A DNA stretch of 15,704 bases from Candidatus Thiosymbion ectosymbiont of Robbea hypermnestra (GTDB lineage Bacteria; Pseudomonadota; Gammaproteobacteria; Chromatiales; Chromatiaceae). The notes under the pieces are model-generated. The model was given only the letters and a program-made list of their open reading frames with translations. It was not told where the DNA came from and searched no databases. The stretch spans positions 1 through 15,704 of the forward strand of contig JAIZWN010000657.1 of assembly GCA_020443945.1 (NCBI GenBank), in the 5' to 3' direction. A program made the position numbers and the translations under genes. This document shows, piece by piece, positions 7,701 to 13,569 of this stretch (positions within the stretch are counted from its first letter, which is position 1; each line of letters begins with the position of its first letter).

Positions 7701-9046
7701 AAAGCCTTGGGTACGATGCGCTGGATCGCCTCATCAACGCCGACGGACCTTACGGCGCCATCGATTTCGGCTATGACCCGATAGGCAACCGCCTGTCAGA
7801 GACCGTTGGAACCAGTGTCACCAACTATCGCTACGCCATGGACAGCAACCGGTTGCAAGAGACCACTGGCGCCGACCCCGGCAGCTACACCTACGATGCC
7901 GCCGGTAATCTGGTCCAGGACGACCGTTTCACCTACGTCTACAACCAGGCCAACCGCCTTGCCGAGGTCAGGCAAGGCACGGCCACCATCGCCACCTACC
8001 TCTACAACGCCGAAGGCCAACGGGTTGCCAAGACCCTCGGCGGGCAAACCAGTCATTTCCTTTATGGACCCGAAGGTCAACTGCTTGGCGTCTATGACGC
8101 CGCCACGGGCGATGCCCTGGAGGAGATCCTCTATTTCGGCAGCACTCCCGCCGCCACCGTCCGTAGTGGCACCCTCTACTACATCCATACCGACCATCTC
8201 GGCACACCCCGACTGGTCAGCGACCAGAGCCAAACCGTTATTTGGCATTGGATCAGTGATCCCTTCGGTAAAGCCACACCGAATCAAGACCCGGACGGTA
8301 ATGGTACATCTTTCGTCCTGAATCTACGTTTCCCCGGTCAGTATTTCGATGCCGAGACCCAGCGGCACTATGACTACTTCCGCGATTATGATCCGGCTAC
8401 CGGGAGGTACATTCAAAGTGATCCGATTGGGCTTGCGGGTGGGCTGAATACGTATGCCTATGTAGACAGTAGACCGTTGTATTGGGCAGATCCAGAGGGC
8501 CTGTATTTTGGTATTGACGATTTGATATTCACTGCTGGTGGGGCCCTTGTTGGCCTTGCTGGACAGGGGATTGGGGATTTGATCTCAGGGAAGGTGAGTG
8601 GTTGGGAGGATTACCTGGGTGCTGCATTAGGGGGCGCAGCAGGAGGGGAATCACTGCTTTATCTCGGCCCGATAGCTGCAGGTGCAATTGGCGCAGGTGT
8701 TACCAATTTGACCAAACAAACAACTAAATACCTGTCTGGGAAGCAATGCAAATTCTCAGGCAGCAGTTTTGTGTTTGACACGGCTGTTGGAGCTGCAACA
8801 GGATTTATTCCTGGCGTGCGAATCCCTGGGATCACTTCCGGTAGAAACAGTGCCAACGCCCTGTTCAAACAGATCTCGACGAAAGCGAGGAAAGGAATAA
8901 TATCCCGAATTCGCCCTGTGACGGCTGGTAAAATGTTTGTTGGAAGAGCGGTGGACACGAGTCTCGTGCCGGGTGCTGGCGCAGCTGCAATCGCTGGGGT
9001 GGGCGCGGAGAGAATTGGTATAGGCGATGACTGCCAATGTCAGTAA
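4766..9046 (+). CDS. Sec-exported Rhs/YD-repeat protein with variable C-terminal domain
   Basis: This is a 1426-aa Rhs-family protein. A signal peptide or hydrophobic stretch (about 5-40, ending PVQA before SHFP) is followed by an acidic linker with two PPDED copies (about 55-78). A DUF6531-like entry region comes next (about 78-125, DKISRSTDFAIPGFG...TYHSQDLSNGPFGLGW). Dozens of YD repeats (YDxxGNL.xxTDP) then form the expected beta-cocoon shell. The Rhs core has HTDHLGTPRL at 1141-1150 and ends in DPIGL (1219-1223), exactly 18 residues, then DPEGL (1242-1246). This is the aspartyl-protease motif that releases the C-terminal toxin in characterised Rhs proteins. The tail (1247-1426) is Gly/Ala-rich then basic, ends in a CQC motif, and matches no toxin family I can name. 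Coding DNA becomes visibly AT-richer from about 8400. The ATG at 4766 overlaps the upstream stop; an in-frame start at 4400 lies inside the preceding gene and is rejected. There is no PAAR or VgrG context, so type VI delivery is not suggested. Confidence 0.92.
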   Translation: MKRTTLGRGLVIALLLGNGMFPHLLLGLVLAVFAASPVQASHFPWDQGHDTFQPKPPDEDKQPEPPDEDNRCETPNPVDIGCGDKISRSTDFAIPGFGPALRLERTYHSQDLSNGPFGLGWHSNLTKRLILVTDGKTNTAIAVQGNGKRKRFTQKTDGSWTSAPGTYQTLTVAADGSATLRSKQGTTRFFDRTGRLIRIMDPDGNALTIGYDAAGVIASATAASGRTLTFTKGADGRIAAVSDPLGRTFRYAYGAQGRLTSVTDPLGGKTRYTYYDNGNLHTVVDPRGNTAVTLSYDGKDRVTREVLADGATTQFEYLSDTRTRVTNPRGYKTLYSFNDTGQPTEIRDPLDRTTQSTWDADYNRLSRTDGNGHTTTFTYDAKGNLLTETDALDQVTTYTYESTYSQVTSETDAEDNLTRFEYDSRGNLIKIIDAQGKEAGLTYDAQGRLTSATDPRRNTTRYGYDAAGNLSSITDALGNTTTLTFDAVGNLLSVTDAESRTIGFEYDGLNRLIKITDPTGHETGIAYDSNGNPTSVTDPRGHATTYAYDSRNRRTGMTNALSQTETRGYDPDGNPTSITDVAGNVTTYGYDAADQLTTETRSGSAAYQYEYGKAGNRTAVIDPTGVRIELAYDAVNRRTGVIDPNGDQQVYAYDKLGSRTGTERKDSTNQVFYKETLAYDELSQIIRIIAGMGQTTQLDYDANGNLTKITDPLGRITTRVYDALDRIAHLTDAASGVVRYAYDGVGNLTGVTDPRGLVTHYSYDALDRQDRLDSPDTGTTNAEYDANGNLTKQTDSRGITVTYSYDALDRRTGTSFPTAGEDRTFHYDQGTNGTGRLTGYDDPSGQTRYTYDARGNVLTETRTIQERTYSPGYAYDSADRLTSLTYPSGLVVTYSYDNQGRVQSISADSQPVLNNIAYLPFGPATGWTDGSGLDHTETFDTDYRPTGIRAGSVQGFGYAYDAADNITDWTDILDTDNAQSLGYDALDRLINADGPYGAIDFGYDPIGNRLSETVGTSVTNYRYAMDSNRLQETTGADPGSYTYDAAGNLVQDDRFTYVYNQANRLAEVRQGTATIATYLYNAEGQRVAKTLGGQTSHFLYGPEGQLLGVYDAATGDALEEILYFGSTPAATVRSGTLYYIHTDHLGTPRLVSDQSQTVIWHWISDPFGKATPNQDPDGNGTSFVLNLRFPGQYFDAETQRHYDYFRDYDPATGRYIQSDPIGLAGGLNTYAYVDSRPLYWADPEGLYFGIDDLIFTAGGALVGLAGQGIGDLISGKVSGWEDYLGAALGGAAGGESLLYLGPIAAGAIGAGVTNLTKQTTKYLSGKQCKFSGSSFVFDTAVGAATGFIPGVRIPGITSGRNSANALFKQISTKARKGIISRIRPVTAGKMFVGRAVDTSLVPGAGAAAIAGVGAERIGIGDDCQCQ

Positions 9047-9152
9047 AGGAGCTATCAGAGCATCATATTCGGCTTACGTTGTTGTTTCGCTAATATTCGC
9101 TCTTCCACTCTTGGCCACTTTGGTCGGTTTTCTTGAGGATAAGAGGTTCTAG
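9027..9152 (+). CDS. 41-aa single-pass membrane protein overlapping the rhs 3' end
   Basis: This short ORF starts with ATG inside the last codons of rhs (20-base overlap) in another frame and ends at TAG 9150-9152. The product begins MTANVSKGAIRAS, then has a hydrophobic segment of about 23 residues (14-36, including VVVSLIFALPLLATLVGFL) and a charged end (EDKRF). A basic N-side and a clean membrane span are unusual for a chance ORF. Genes directly behind an Rhs tail commonly encode the matching immunity protein, and membrane immunity proteins are known for pore-forming effectors. That role is inference here. The Shine-Dalgarno is weak, so expression would depend on coupling to rhs translation. 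It may instead be a truncated remnant, since a REP element begins right after it. Confidence 0.4.
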   Translation: MTANVSKGAIRASYSAYVVVSLIFALPLLATLVGFLEDKRF

Positions 9153-9153
9153 C

Positions 9154-9190
9154 AGCCCGCGTAGGGCGGGAAAACGTAGCGCATCCCACC
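9154..9190 (-). repeat. 37-bp REP palindrome, copy 1
   Basis: On the minus strand this begins GGTGGGATGCGCTACG and ends CCTACGCGGGCT. GGGCGGGA (9164-9171) can pair with TCCCACC (9184-9190). A copy in the opposite orientation at 14507-14543 has the same length with 30 of 37 bases identical. It sits directly in front of the RAYT transposase relic, the usual arrangement for REP elements and their transposase. Confidence 0.75.
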
Positions 9191-9195
9191 TTTAA

Positions 9196-9464
9196 CGCTT
9201 CGTTCCCGGCGGGACCTTCTTTTTCACCGTGAACCTGTTGGAACCTAACCCTTCAGTCCCACCGGATTTTGGCTCAATACGGGAATAACCCTTTGGTTTC
9301 TCGTTTTTTGAGATCAGGATTCCAGAGGGGGCTGAACGGTTAGGTTGGAACGCCGCCGTCTGTTGACGGACTCCATCGACGACCTGCGAATTGTCTTTGC
9401 CGATGCCCGCCGTCGCCGATCCTTCACCATTGATGCTATCCTTGTCTTACTCGATCACCTTCAC
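9196..9464 (+). pseudogene. relic of REP-associated tyrosine (Y1/HUH) transposase, split by a MITE
   Basis: The first part (9196-9243) reads RFVPGGTFFFTVNLLE. Removing 9244-9350 (MITE plus one target copy) continues the frame as RRRLLTDSIDDL...FTIDAILVLLDHLH. This is the N-terminal part of RAYT transposases (TnpA_REP, IS200-like), including the DHLH version of the HUH metal-binding motif. No start codon is intact: an in-frame TAA lies just upstream. Similarity stops after DHLH, so the catalytic tyrosine helix is absent. It is a dead fragment of about 54 codons. It explains why REP palindromes are scattered through this locus: RAYTs mobilise REP sequences. Confidence 0.75.
9244..9344. mobile_element. 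101-bp MITE with 17-bp terminal inverted repeats and 6-bp target duplication
   Basis: The left end CCTAACCCTTCAGTCCC and the right end (reverse complement CCTAACCGTTCAGCCCC) agree at 15 of 17 positions. TTGGAA flanks it directly on both sides (9238-9243 and 9345-9350). Precise removal of the element and one TTGGAA restores an open transposase-like frame across the junction. It has no coding capacity, so it would have been moved by a transposase supplied in trans. The 6-bp duplication does not identify the IS family by itself. Confidence 0.85.
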
Positions 9465-9489
9465 TCTCCCGTAGGCATGAGGTATCAGG

Positions 9490-9720
9490 ATGGCAACCGA
9501 GGCACCAGACACTACTGAACAGCTATATGCCGAAATTGAACGCACACCGGAGCGTTATCGCCCGCTGTTGTTGCGCGTGGTCCACTCGTTTCGTGAAGGT
9601 ACAGAAGAGGATGAGCCGTGGCCTACGGCAGCTGAGAGCTTCCGAGAAGGACTCGGTGACGCCAAGGCTAGGCGTGTGCAGCCGATCAGTACCCTCTGGG
9701 ACGGTATCGACGCAGACTAG
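9490..9720 (+). CDS. RelB-like antitoxin (orphaned)
   Basis: This is a 76-aa acidic protein. The N-terminal helix (TTEQLYAEIERTPERYRPLLLRVVHSF) and the C-terminal block (ESFREGLGDAKARRVQPISTLWDGID) match the pattern of antitoxins placed in front of RelE/ParE-type toxins, where the end is usually ESFRQGWxEAMxGQxxPxSxLWDGID. The C-terminal part is expected to bind the toxin. The start is ATG 9490 with GAGG 7 bases upstream. The next frame, 5 bases downstream, encodes only the first part of a RelE-like toxin, so this antitoxin now lacks an intact partner at the locus. It lies between the RAYT/MITE debris and the second block of exported proteins, on the same strand as both. Confidence 0.75.
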   Translation: MATEAPDTTEQLYAEIERTPERYRPLLLRVVHSFREGTEEDEPWPTAAESFREGLGDAKARRVQPISTLWDGIDAD

Positions 9721-9725
9721 CGGAT

Positions 9726-9869
9726 ATGGCGCTACAGTACACCGAGGCATTCAAGCGTCAGCTCAGACGCTTGAGTCGGAAGTATAGGCGTATCCGTCAT
9801 GACATTACACCTGTCCTCAAGCAGCTGGATGCACTTGAGCGAATCAAATCAATTCGCTGTCAATTCTAA
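9726..9869 (+). pseudogene. truncated RelE-like toxin
   Basis: A 47-codon frame opens 5 bases after the RelB-like stop. It begins MALQYTEAFKRQLRRLSRKY then RRIRHDITPVLKQLDALE, the N-terminal helical hairpin typical of RelE-family mRNA interferases (YxxxFKxxLxxLxKKYRxIxxDxxPxLxQL). From about residue 39 the sequence (RIKSIRCQF, stop) no longer fits, and the beta-sheet with the catalytic basic residues is missing: family members run to about 85-95 residues. The truncation point near 9840 is close to the start of the next operon and may be an insertion or deletion junction. Confidence 0.65.
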
Positions 9870-9899
9870 CAATTACAAGCATTTCAATTGGAGTACTTA

Positions 9900-11006
9900 G
9901 TGAAAACTGAATCTTACTCTAAAGGGATCGTCTCCCTTGTTTTCTTATTGATCGCAATGGCGTCGGTGATTGCGTTTGCCGATGAATCGGCCGAAAAAAC
10001 GCTAGCGGATGTGCGGCTGGACCAAGGCGCGTTCAATCCCTCGGATGGTCAAACGCTCGATCTCTCCTATACCCTGGCCGAATCCACCCAGGTCGAGATC
10101 CGGATCTTCGACCCGGACGGCGGTTTGATCCGAACCCTGGCCGACGATGCAGCTCAAGCGGCCGGTCGTGTACAGCATACCTGGGATGGCCGCGACGATA
10201 GCGGCAAGATCGTCCCGGACGAGGCCTACACCTTCGTCGTCGAGACCGCCGACGGTGCCGTCTATGACCCTGATACCTTCTCCGGCGGCGAGGTGGACGA
10301 CCTGACGGATGTCGGCTTCGATGCGTCGGGAACCGTCAGTTATAAGCTCCCGGCACCCGCTCGCGTCCTGATCCGGCTCGGTATCCACAACGGTCCTATG
10401 TACTGCACCCTGGTGGATTGGAAGCCGAGACCGGCCGGCAAGGTCAACGAGTACTGGGATGGATTCGACCGGGATCAACTGGTCAGGCTCCAGGACCAGG
10501 AGGATTTCAGTGCCCTGGTGACCTATGCGACCCTGCCCGAGGCCACGGTGATTACCTATGGCAACCGGGATGAGACCTACCGGGAATACAAGCTCGGTCG
10601 GGGCCAGGGTCGGCCCCGAAAGCCGGAGCGGCCCCGTGCCCCGGACGCCGAGCGGCGTTTTCGCCCCGATTTTCTGGTCCCGCCCGCCTGGGCCCATGCC
10701 CCCCGAGTCACCCTGACCTTGCCGGATTTCCCACGGACCGATGCGGTGCCCAAGGTAAAACGGACCCTCTCCGTGCGCATCGATGTCGCGCAGGAAGACA
10801 AGCCCCGATTGATAGCGGACCAGTTTGAGGTCCTGCTCTTTGTCGATAGCCGGTTCTTCGCCGAGGCCGAACGGGGCTACTTACCGCTGAACTGGAAATG
10901 GGAACTGCAACAGTTTCCGCCTGGCGAACACATCCTGACCGTGAATGTTTCCAGCTTCAAAGGCCAGGTGGGCGTCGCCAGCCGCAAGATTCTTCTGGAG
11001 CAGTGA
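9900..11006 (+). CDS. exported protein with tandem FlgD-Ig-like modules
   Basis: The GTG at 9900 is chosen because TTGGAG ends 6 bases upstream; a TTG at 9888 falls inside that site. The 368-aa product has a signal peptide (about 1-27, ending AFA before DES). A first FlgD-Ig-like module follows (about 48-117, EIRIFDPDGGLIRTL, then TWDGRDDSGKIVPDEAY). A second, related module covers about 135-215 (LVDWKPRPAG...YWDGFDRD). Then comes a basic Arg/Pro-rich linker (about 233-262) and a final beta-rich domain (about 268-368) that I do not recognise. The paired WDGRDD and YWDG modules are the same arrangement as residues 828-1000 of the 1133-aa protein, so the two are paralogous there. FlgD-Ig domains are structural or binding modules in exported proteins; no enzyme motif is seen. 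The next gene starts 3 bases after this stop, indicating an operon. Confidence 0.82.
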   Translation: MKTESYSKGIVSLVFLLIAMASVIAFADESAEKTLADVRLDQGAFNPSDGQTLDLSYTLAESTQVEIRIFDPDGGLIRTLADDAAQAAGRVQHTWDGRDDSGKIVPDEAYTFVVETADGAVYDPDTFSGGEVDDLTDVGFDASGTVSYKLPAPARVLIRLGIHNGPMYCTLVDWKPRPAGKVNEYWDGFDRDQLVRLQDQEDFSALVTYATLPEATVITYGNRDETYREYKLGRGQGRPRKPERPRAPDAERRFRPDFLVPPAWAHAPRVTLTLPDFPRTDAVPKVKRTLSVRIDVAQEDKPRLIADQFEVLLFVDSRFFAEAERGYLPLNWKWELQQFPPGEHILTVNVSSFKGQVGVASRKILLEQ

Positions 11007-11008
11007 GC

Positions 11009-11962
11009 ATGATTACCTGGTTTCCCAAGGCCGCCAGCCGGGTTCTGTGTTCCTGTGTACTAGCCATCGGGTTGTTTGCCGTAACCAACGGCCATGCCGC
11101 GCTGGTCTTCTCGGTACTCGAGGACGGCGTCTGGCAGCTCTATCACCAGGTCGATTTCGACGCGCCGCCGCAACGGATACCAGCCCAGTCGGTCTCCGGC
11201 GACAAGGGGGCGCCGCGGCTGTCGCCGGACGGCAAACGAGTTGCCTTCGAGGTCACGGGCGCAGGGCTCTATGTCTGCTCGGTGCAGGGTGAAGAGACCT
11301 GTCGCCAAGTCTCGGTGGAGGACGGTTATCCCCGGCGGCCGACCTGGAACCCGCATACCGGGGACTTGGCCTTCTCCCACTATGTCTTCGCGGCGGATCG
11401 AGAGGTCGCAACCATCAAGCTCGCGAGCGACGACCTGGCAAGCATCCGACCCCTGATCGCGCAGACGGGCATCCAGGATTTCCCGGATATGGCGCCGGAC
11501 GGTCGTCGCCTGGCCTATACCTCCTGGTTGACCCTCATGCCCTACCGCGGCGGGATCAGTGTGGTCCAACAGCTCTGGACCCTGGATATCGACAGAGGCA
11601 AAGCGGGACAACTCCTGCTCTCGAACGCCGGCGATATCCACCCCCGCTGGTCCCCGGACGGTAGCCGGATCGCTTTCTCCTCCAATCGCACTGGTCGCTA
11701 TGAGCTCTGGACCATCGGTGCCGATGGCGCCGACCTGCGCCGGATGACCGATGGTCCCGGCGACAAGACTTGGCCGACCTGGTCCCCCGACGGTACCCGT
11801 ATTCTTTTCACGCACACTCAGACGGGCCGTTCGGACCTCTCTCTGGTCCGCGTCGATAAGAGTAAAGGAAACGAAAAAAGCGAAATCCGACCCTACCGAC
11901 CATTCGGCGCCGATTCCGGGTTCCAGCTCAGGGATGCGGACTGGCGTCGGGTCACGGACTGA
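11009..11962 (+). CDS. periplasmic/secreted TolB-like beta-propeller protein
   Basis: The 317-aa product has an N-terminal signal peptide (about 1-30, ending GHA). At least five PD40/WD40-like blades are visible from the SPDGxRxAF motif: 72-80, 114-122 (NPHTGDLAF), 162-170 (APDGRRLAY), 215-229 (SPDGSRIAFSSNRTG) and 259-273 (SPDGTRILFTHTQTG). This is the propeller half of TolB; the N-terminal TolB alpha/beta domain is absent, so it is not TolB itself. Such propellers usually bind partner proteins. The ATG at 11009 has GGAG 8 bases upstream, inside the preceding gene, implying coupling. The ORF could be extended to 10898 in frame, but this lies inside the upstream gene and lacks the signal peptide at its start. 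Confidence 0.85.
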   Translation: MITWFPKAASRVLCSCVLAIGLFAVTNGHAALVFSVLEDGVWQLYHQVDFDAPPQRIPAQSVSGDKGAPRLSPDGKRVAFEVTGAGLYVCSVQGEETCRQVSVEDGYPRRPTWNPHTGDLAFSHYVFAADREVATIKLASDDLASIRPLIAQTGIQDFPDMAPDGRRLAYTSWLTLMPYRGGISVVQQLWTLDIDRGKAGQLLLSNAGDIHPRWSPDGSRIAFSSNRTGRYELWTIGADGADLRRMTDGPGDKTWPTWSPDGTRILFTHTQTGRSDLSLVRVDKSKGNEKSEIRPYRPFGADSGFQLRDADWRRVTD

Positions 11963-11980
11963 ATAATTCCCGACAGCCCC

Positions 11981-13255
11981 ATGAATGTGCCGGGACGGAC
12001 CTTACGGAGACTTCTGTATGGGGTCCTGGGCGCGGGTTTACTTATGGGCTCGATCGCTACCTTCGTCATAGTCGGCCAGATGCCGGTCCCGGAGGATGCC
12101 GCCTATATCGGCTCGGACGCTTGTAGAGGCTGCCACTGGAAGGAATACCAGGCTTGGCGCGGTAGTCTCCACTCCAAAATGATGCGCCGGGTCGATCAGA
12201 AAGGGGTGGTCGTCGCCGATTTCGATGCCGAGGACGCGCCCTTCGACCCCAAACAGGCCGTCTGGGCTATCGGCAGCCGTTGGGAGCAGCAGTTCATGGG
12301 GCACGACGGTGAGACGGAAACCTTGCTGCCCGGTGCTTGGCTGATCGCTACGGGCGAATGGAAGACTCGGGGCTGGGACGGCTGGCAGGTTCCCGTACCC
12401 CTGCAACGCTGTCATGGGTGCCATACCGTCGGGCTGAATGTGGAAACCGGTGCATTCGTCGAGCCCGGTATCGGCTGCGAATCCTGTCATGGCCCCGGCG
12501 GTTGGCACCGTATTACCCTGGGATTGGGGGCGATTGCCGCCACCCTCGAGGCCCAGGTCTGCGGTCAATGCCATACCCGCGGGCGCTCTACCGACGGCCG
12601 GCACTTCTTCCCGGTGGGATACCGGCCCGGCGCGCCCTTGGCAGGGTACTTCCGAGCGACCGAGTCCACGCTTGGTCAGAACTCCGCCGCCTGGTGGGGC
12701 AACGGACGTGAACGTAAGCGTCACCAGGAGTACACCGCCTGGCGGCGGGGGGGACATGCCGACAGTCTCAGACGCCTGCAGGAAGGCTATGACGGCCGCT
12801 ACGGGAAGGTAACCCCCGATTGCTTGCGCTGCCATGCCGCCGAGGCCGCGGTGGATCCCGGCCACGAACGTACCCTGGACGAGGTCGAGCACGGCATTGG
12901 CTGCGCTGTATGTCACCAGGTCCATGGCGATCTGGATACCCCACGCCTTGCCTGCAACCACTGCCACGAACAGGGCGCCTTCTACCATCGGCCGGAGCGG
13001 AACCCGGACCACGTCGTTTGCTACGACCAGGCAGAAGTTACCTGTACCGATTGCCACATGCCCCACACCGTCTGGAACGGAGGTGGGTTCAACCTCCCGA
13101 CCCATCACCCAGGCATTGTGCCGCCCGCGGATACCGCCCGCTACGGCGTCCCGAATAGCTGTGCCAATGACCAATGCCATGCGGATAAGCCGACAGAGTG
13201 GTTGCAAGCCGCCTTCGAGCGGTACTATTCGATTATGCCCGTTACAATTCGATGA
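11981..13255 (+). CDS. membrane-anchored nine-haem cytochrome c (c554-like)
   Basis: This 424-aa protein has one hydrophobic N-terminal segment (about 12-32) without a clear cleavage site, so it is probably anchored in the inner membrane facing the periplasm. Eight CxxCH haem sites start at C48, C144, C166, C194, C281, C308, C325 and C355. A ninth, CANDQCH at 394-400, is a CX4CH variant of the kind known in c3-type cytochromes. The N-terminal YIGSDACRGCHWKEYQAW and the later GIGCESCHGPG and VCGQCHTRG blocks fit cytochrome c554-type multihaem proteins, which shuttle electrons or act as reductase/oxidase subunits. No active-site type or substrate can be assigned. It follows the propeller gene by 18 bases. 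There is no strong Shine-Dalgarno before ATG 11981. The end (AFERYYSIMPVTIR) is abrupt and borders AT-rich debris; related proteins, as I recall, often continue into repeats after the last haem, so truncation is possible. Confidence 0.88.
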   Translation: MNVPGRTLRRLLYGVLGAGLLMGSIATFVIVGQMPVPEDAAYIGSDACRGCHWKEYQAWRGSLHSKMMRRVDQKGVVVADFDAEDAPFDPKQAVWAIGSRWEQQFMGHDGETETLLPGAWLIATGEWKTRGWDGWQVPVPLQRCHGCHTVGLNVETGAFVEPGIGCESCHGPGGWHRITLGLGAIAATLEAQVCGQCHTRGRSTDGRHFFPVGYRPGAPLAGYFRATESTLGQNSAAWWGNGRERKRHQEYTAWRRGGHADSLRRLQEGYDGRYGKVTPDCLRCHAAEAAVDPGHERTLDEVEHGIGCAVCHQVHGDLDTPRLACNHCHEQGAFYHRPERNPDHVVCYDQAEVTCTDCHMPHTVWNGGGFNLPTHHPGIVPPADTARYGVPNSCANDQCHADKPTEWLQAAFERYYSIMPVTIR

Positions 13256-13334
13256 TAGTGGTAAATTTCATAAAGTAGTCTTCAAAAAAGAATCAGCTGA
13301 GAAGAAGTGGCATCTATAAACATCGGAAACAACC

Positions 13335-13427
13335 ATGTTCAACACCGTACTCGAAACCATCAAGCAGCTGGAAGCCCGAGAAGACCTGTCCAAAAGGCTA
13401 CGGTCATGGGTCGTCCGGTCCGGATGA
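13335..13427 (+). other. 30-codon ORF of unknown nature in TA debris
   Basis: The frame reads MFNTVLETIKQLEAREDLSK then ten more residues and a stop. It is a short helical peptide with the flavour of the N-terminus of small antitoxins, but too short to assign. The surrounding stretch 13256-13434 is otherwise without a recognisable gene and is AT-richer in its first 80 bases than the flanking genes. Confidence 0.2.
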
Positions 13428-13434
13428 TGGCCGC

Positions 13435-13495
13435 GTGAAAGAAAGATCAGCGGGGAAGCATTAATGATTGCCTTGTCAACCACGGGCAAGCTCAT
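13435..13495 (-). pseudogene. 5' stub of a PIN-domain (DUF3368-type) toxin
   Basis: From ATG 13495 (or GTG 13483) on the minus strand the frame reads VVDKAIINASPLIFLSRG. This is the first strand of DUF3368 PIN toxins, where the D of the usual (S/N)xSPLIxL motif is N here, as in many members. After about 20 codons the similarity ends (HHPDRTTHDR), so the rest of a roughly 150-residue toxin is missing. Its start overlaps the antitoxin tail below, which is the normal UPF0175-DUF3368 operon overlap. Confidence 0.6.
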
Positions 13496-13563
13496 TATCC
13501 AGATCGTCGAAATCGACCAGGAATGAATCCTTGCCCATGCGGGCCAGCGCCAGCAGGAAATCC
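13476..13563 (-). pseudogene. 3' stub of a UPF0175-family antitoxin
   Basis: On the minus strand, ending in TGA (complement at 13476-13478), the frame reads DFLLALARMGKDSFLVDF then DDLDNELARG. This is the typical C-terminus of UPF0175 antitoxins (ALARMGKDxFLVDxxxLDxELxxG), which precede DUF3368 PIN toxins. The N-terminal DNA-binding half is missing: upstream of about 13563 similarity stops, exactly where the comF gene begins on the opposite strand. Only the junction region of the old operon survives. Confidence 0.65.
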
Positions 13564-13569
13564 GTTCGA

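Noticed and set aside
4900..8500. Possible DNA tandem repeats or a CRISPR-like array in the YD region
   Set aside because: The periodicity is at protein level (YD repeats) with varied nucleotide sequence; there are no constant repeats with unique spacers.
12038..13207. 389-codon minus-strand frame opposite the cytochrome gene
   Set aside because: The plus strand has nine haem motifs in register; the minus frame shows no domain.
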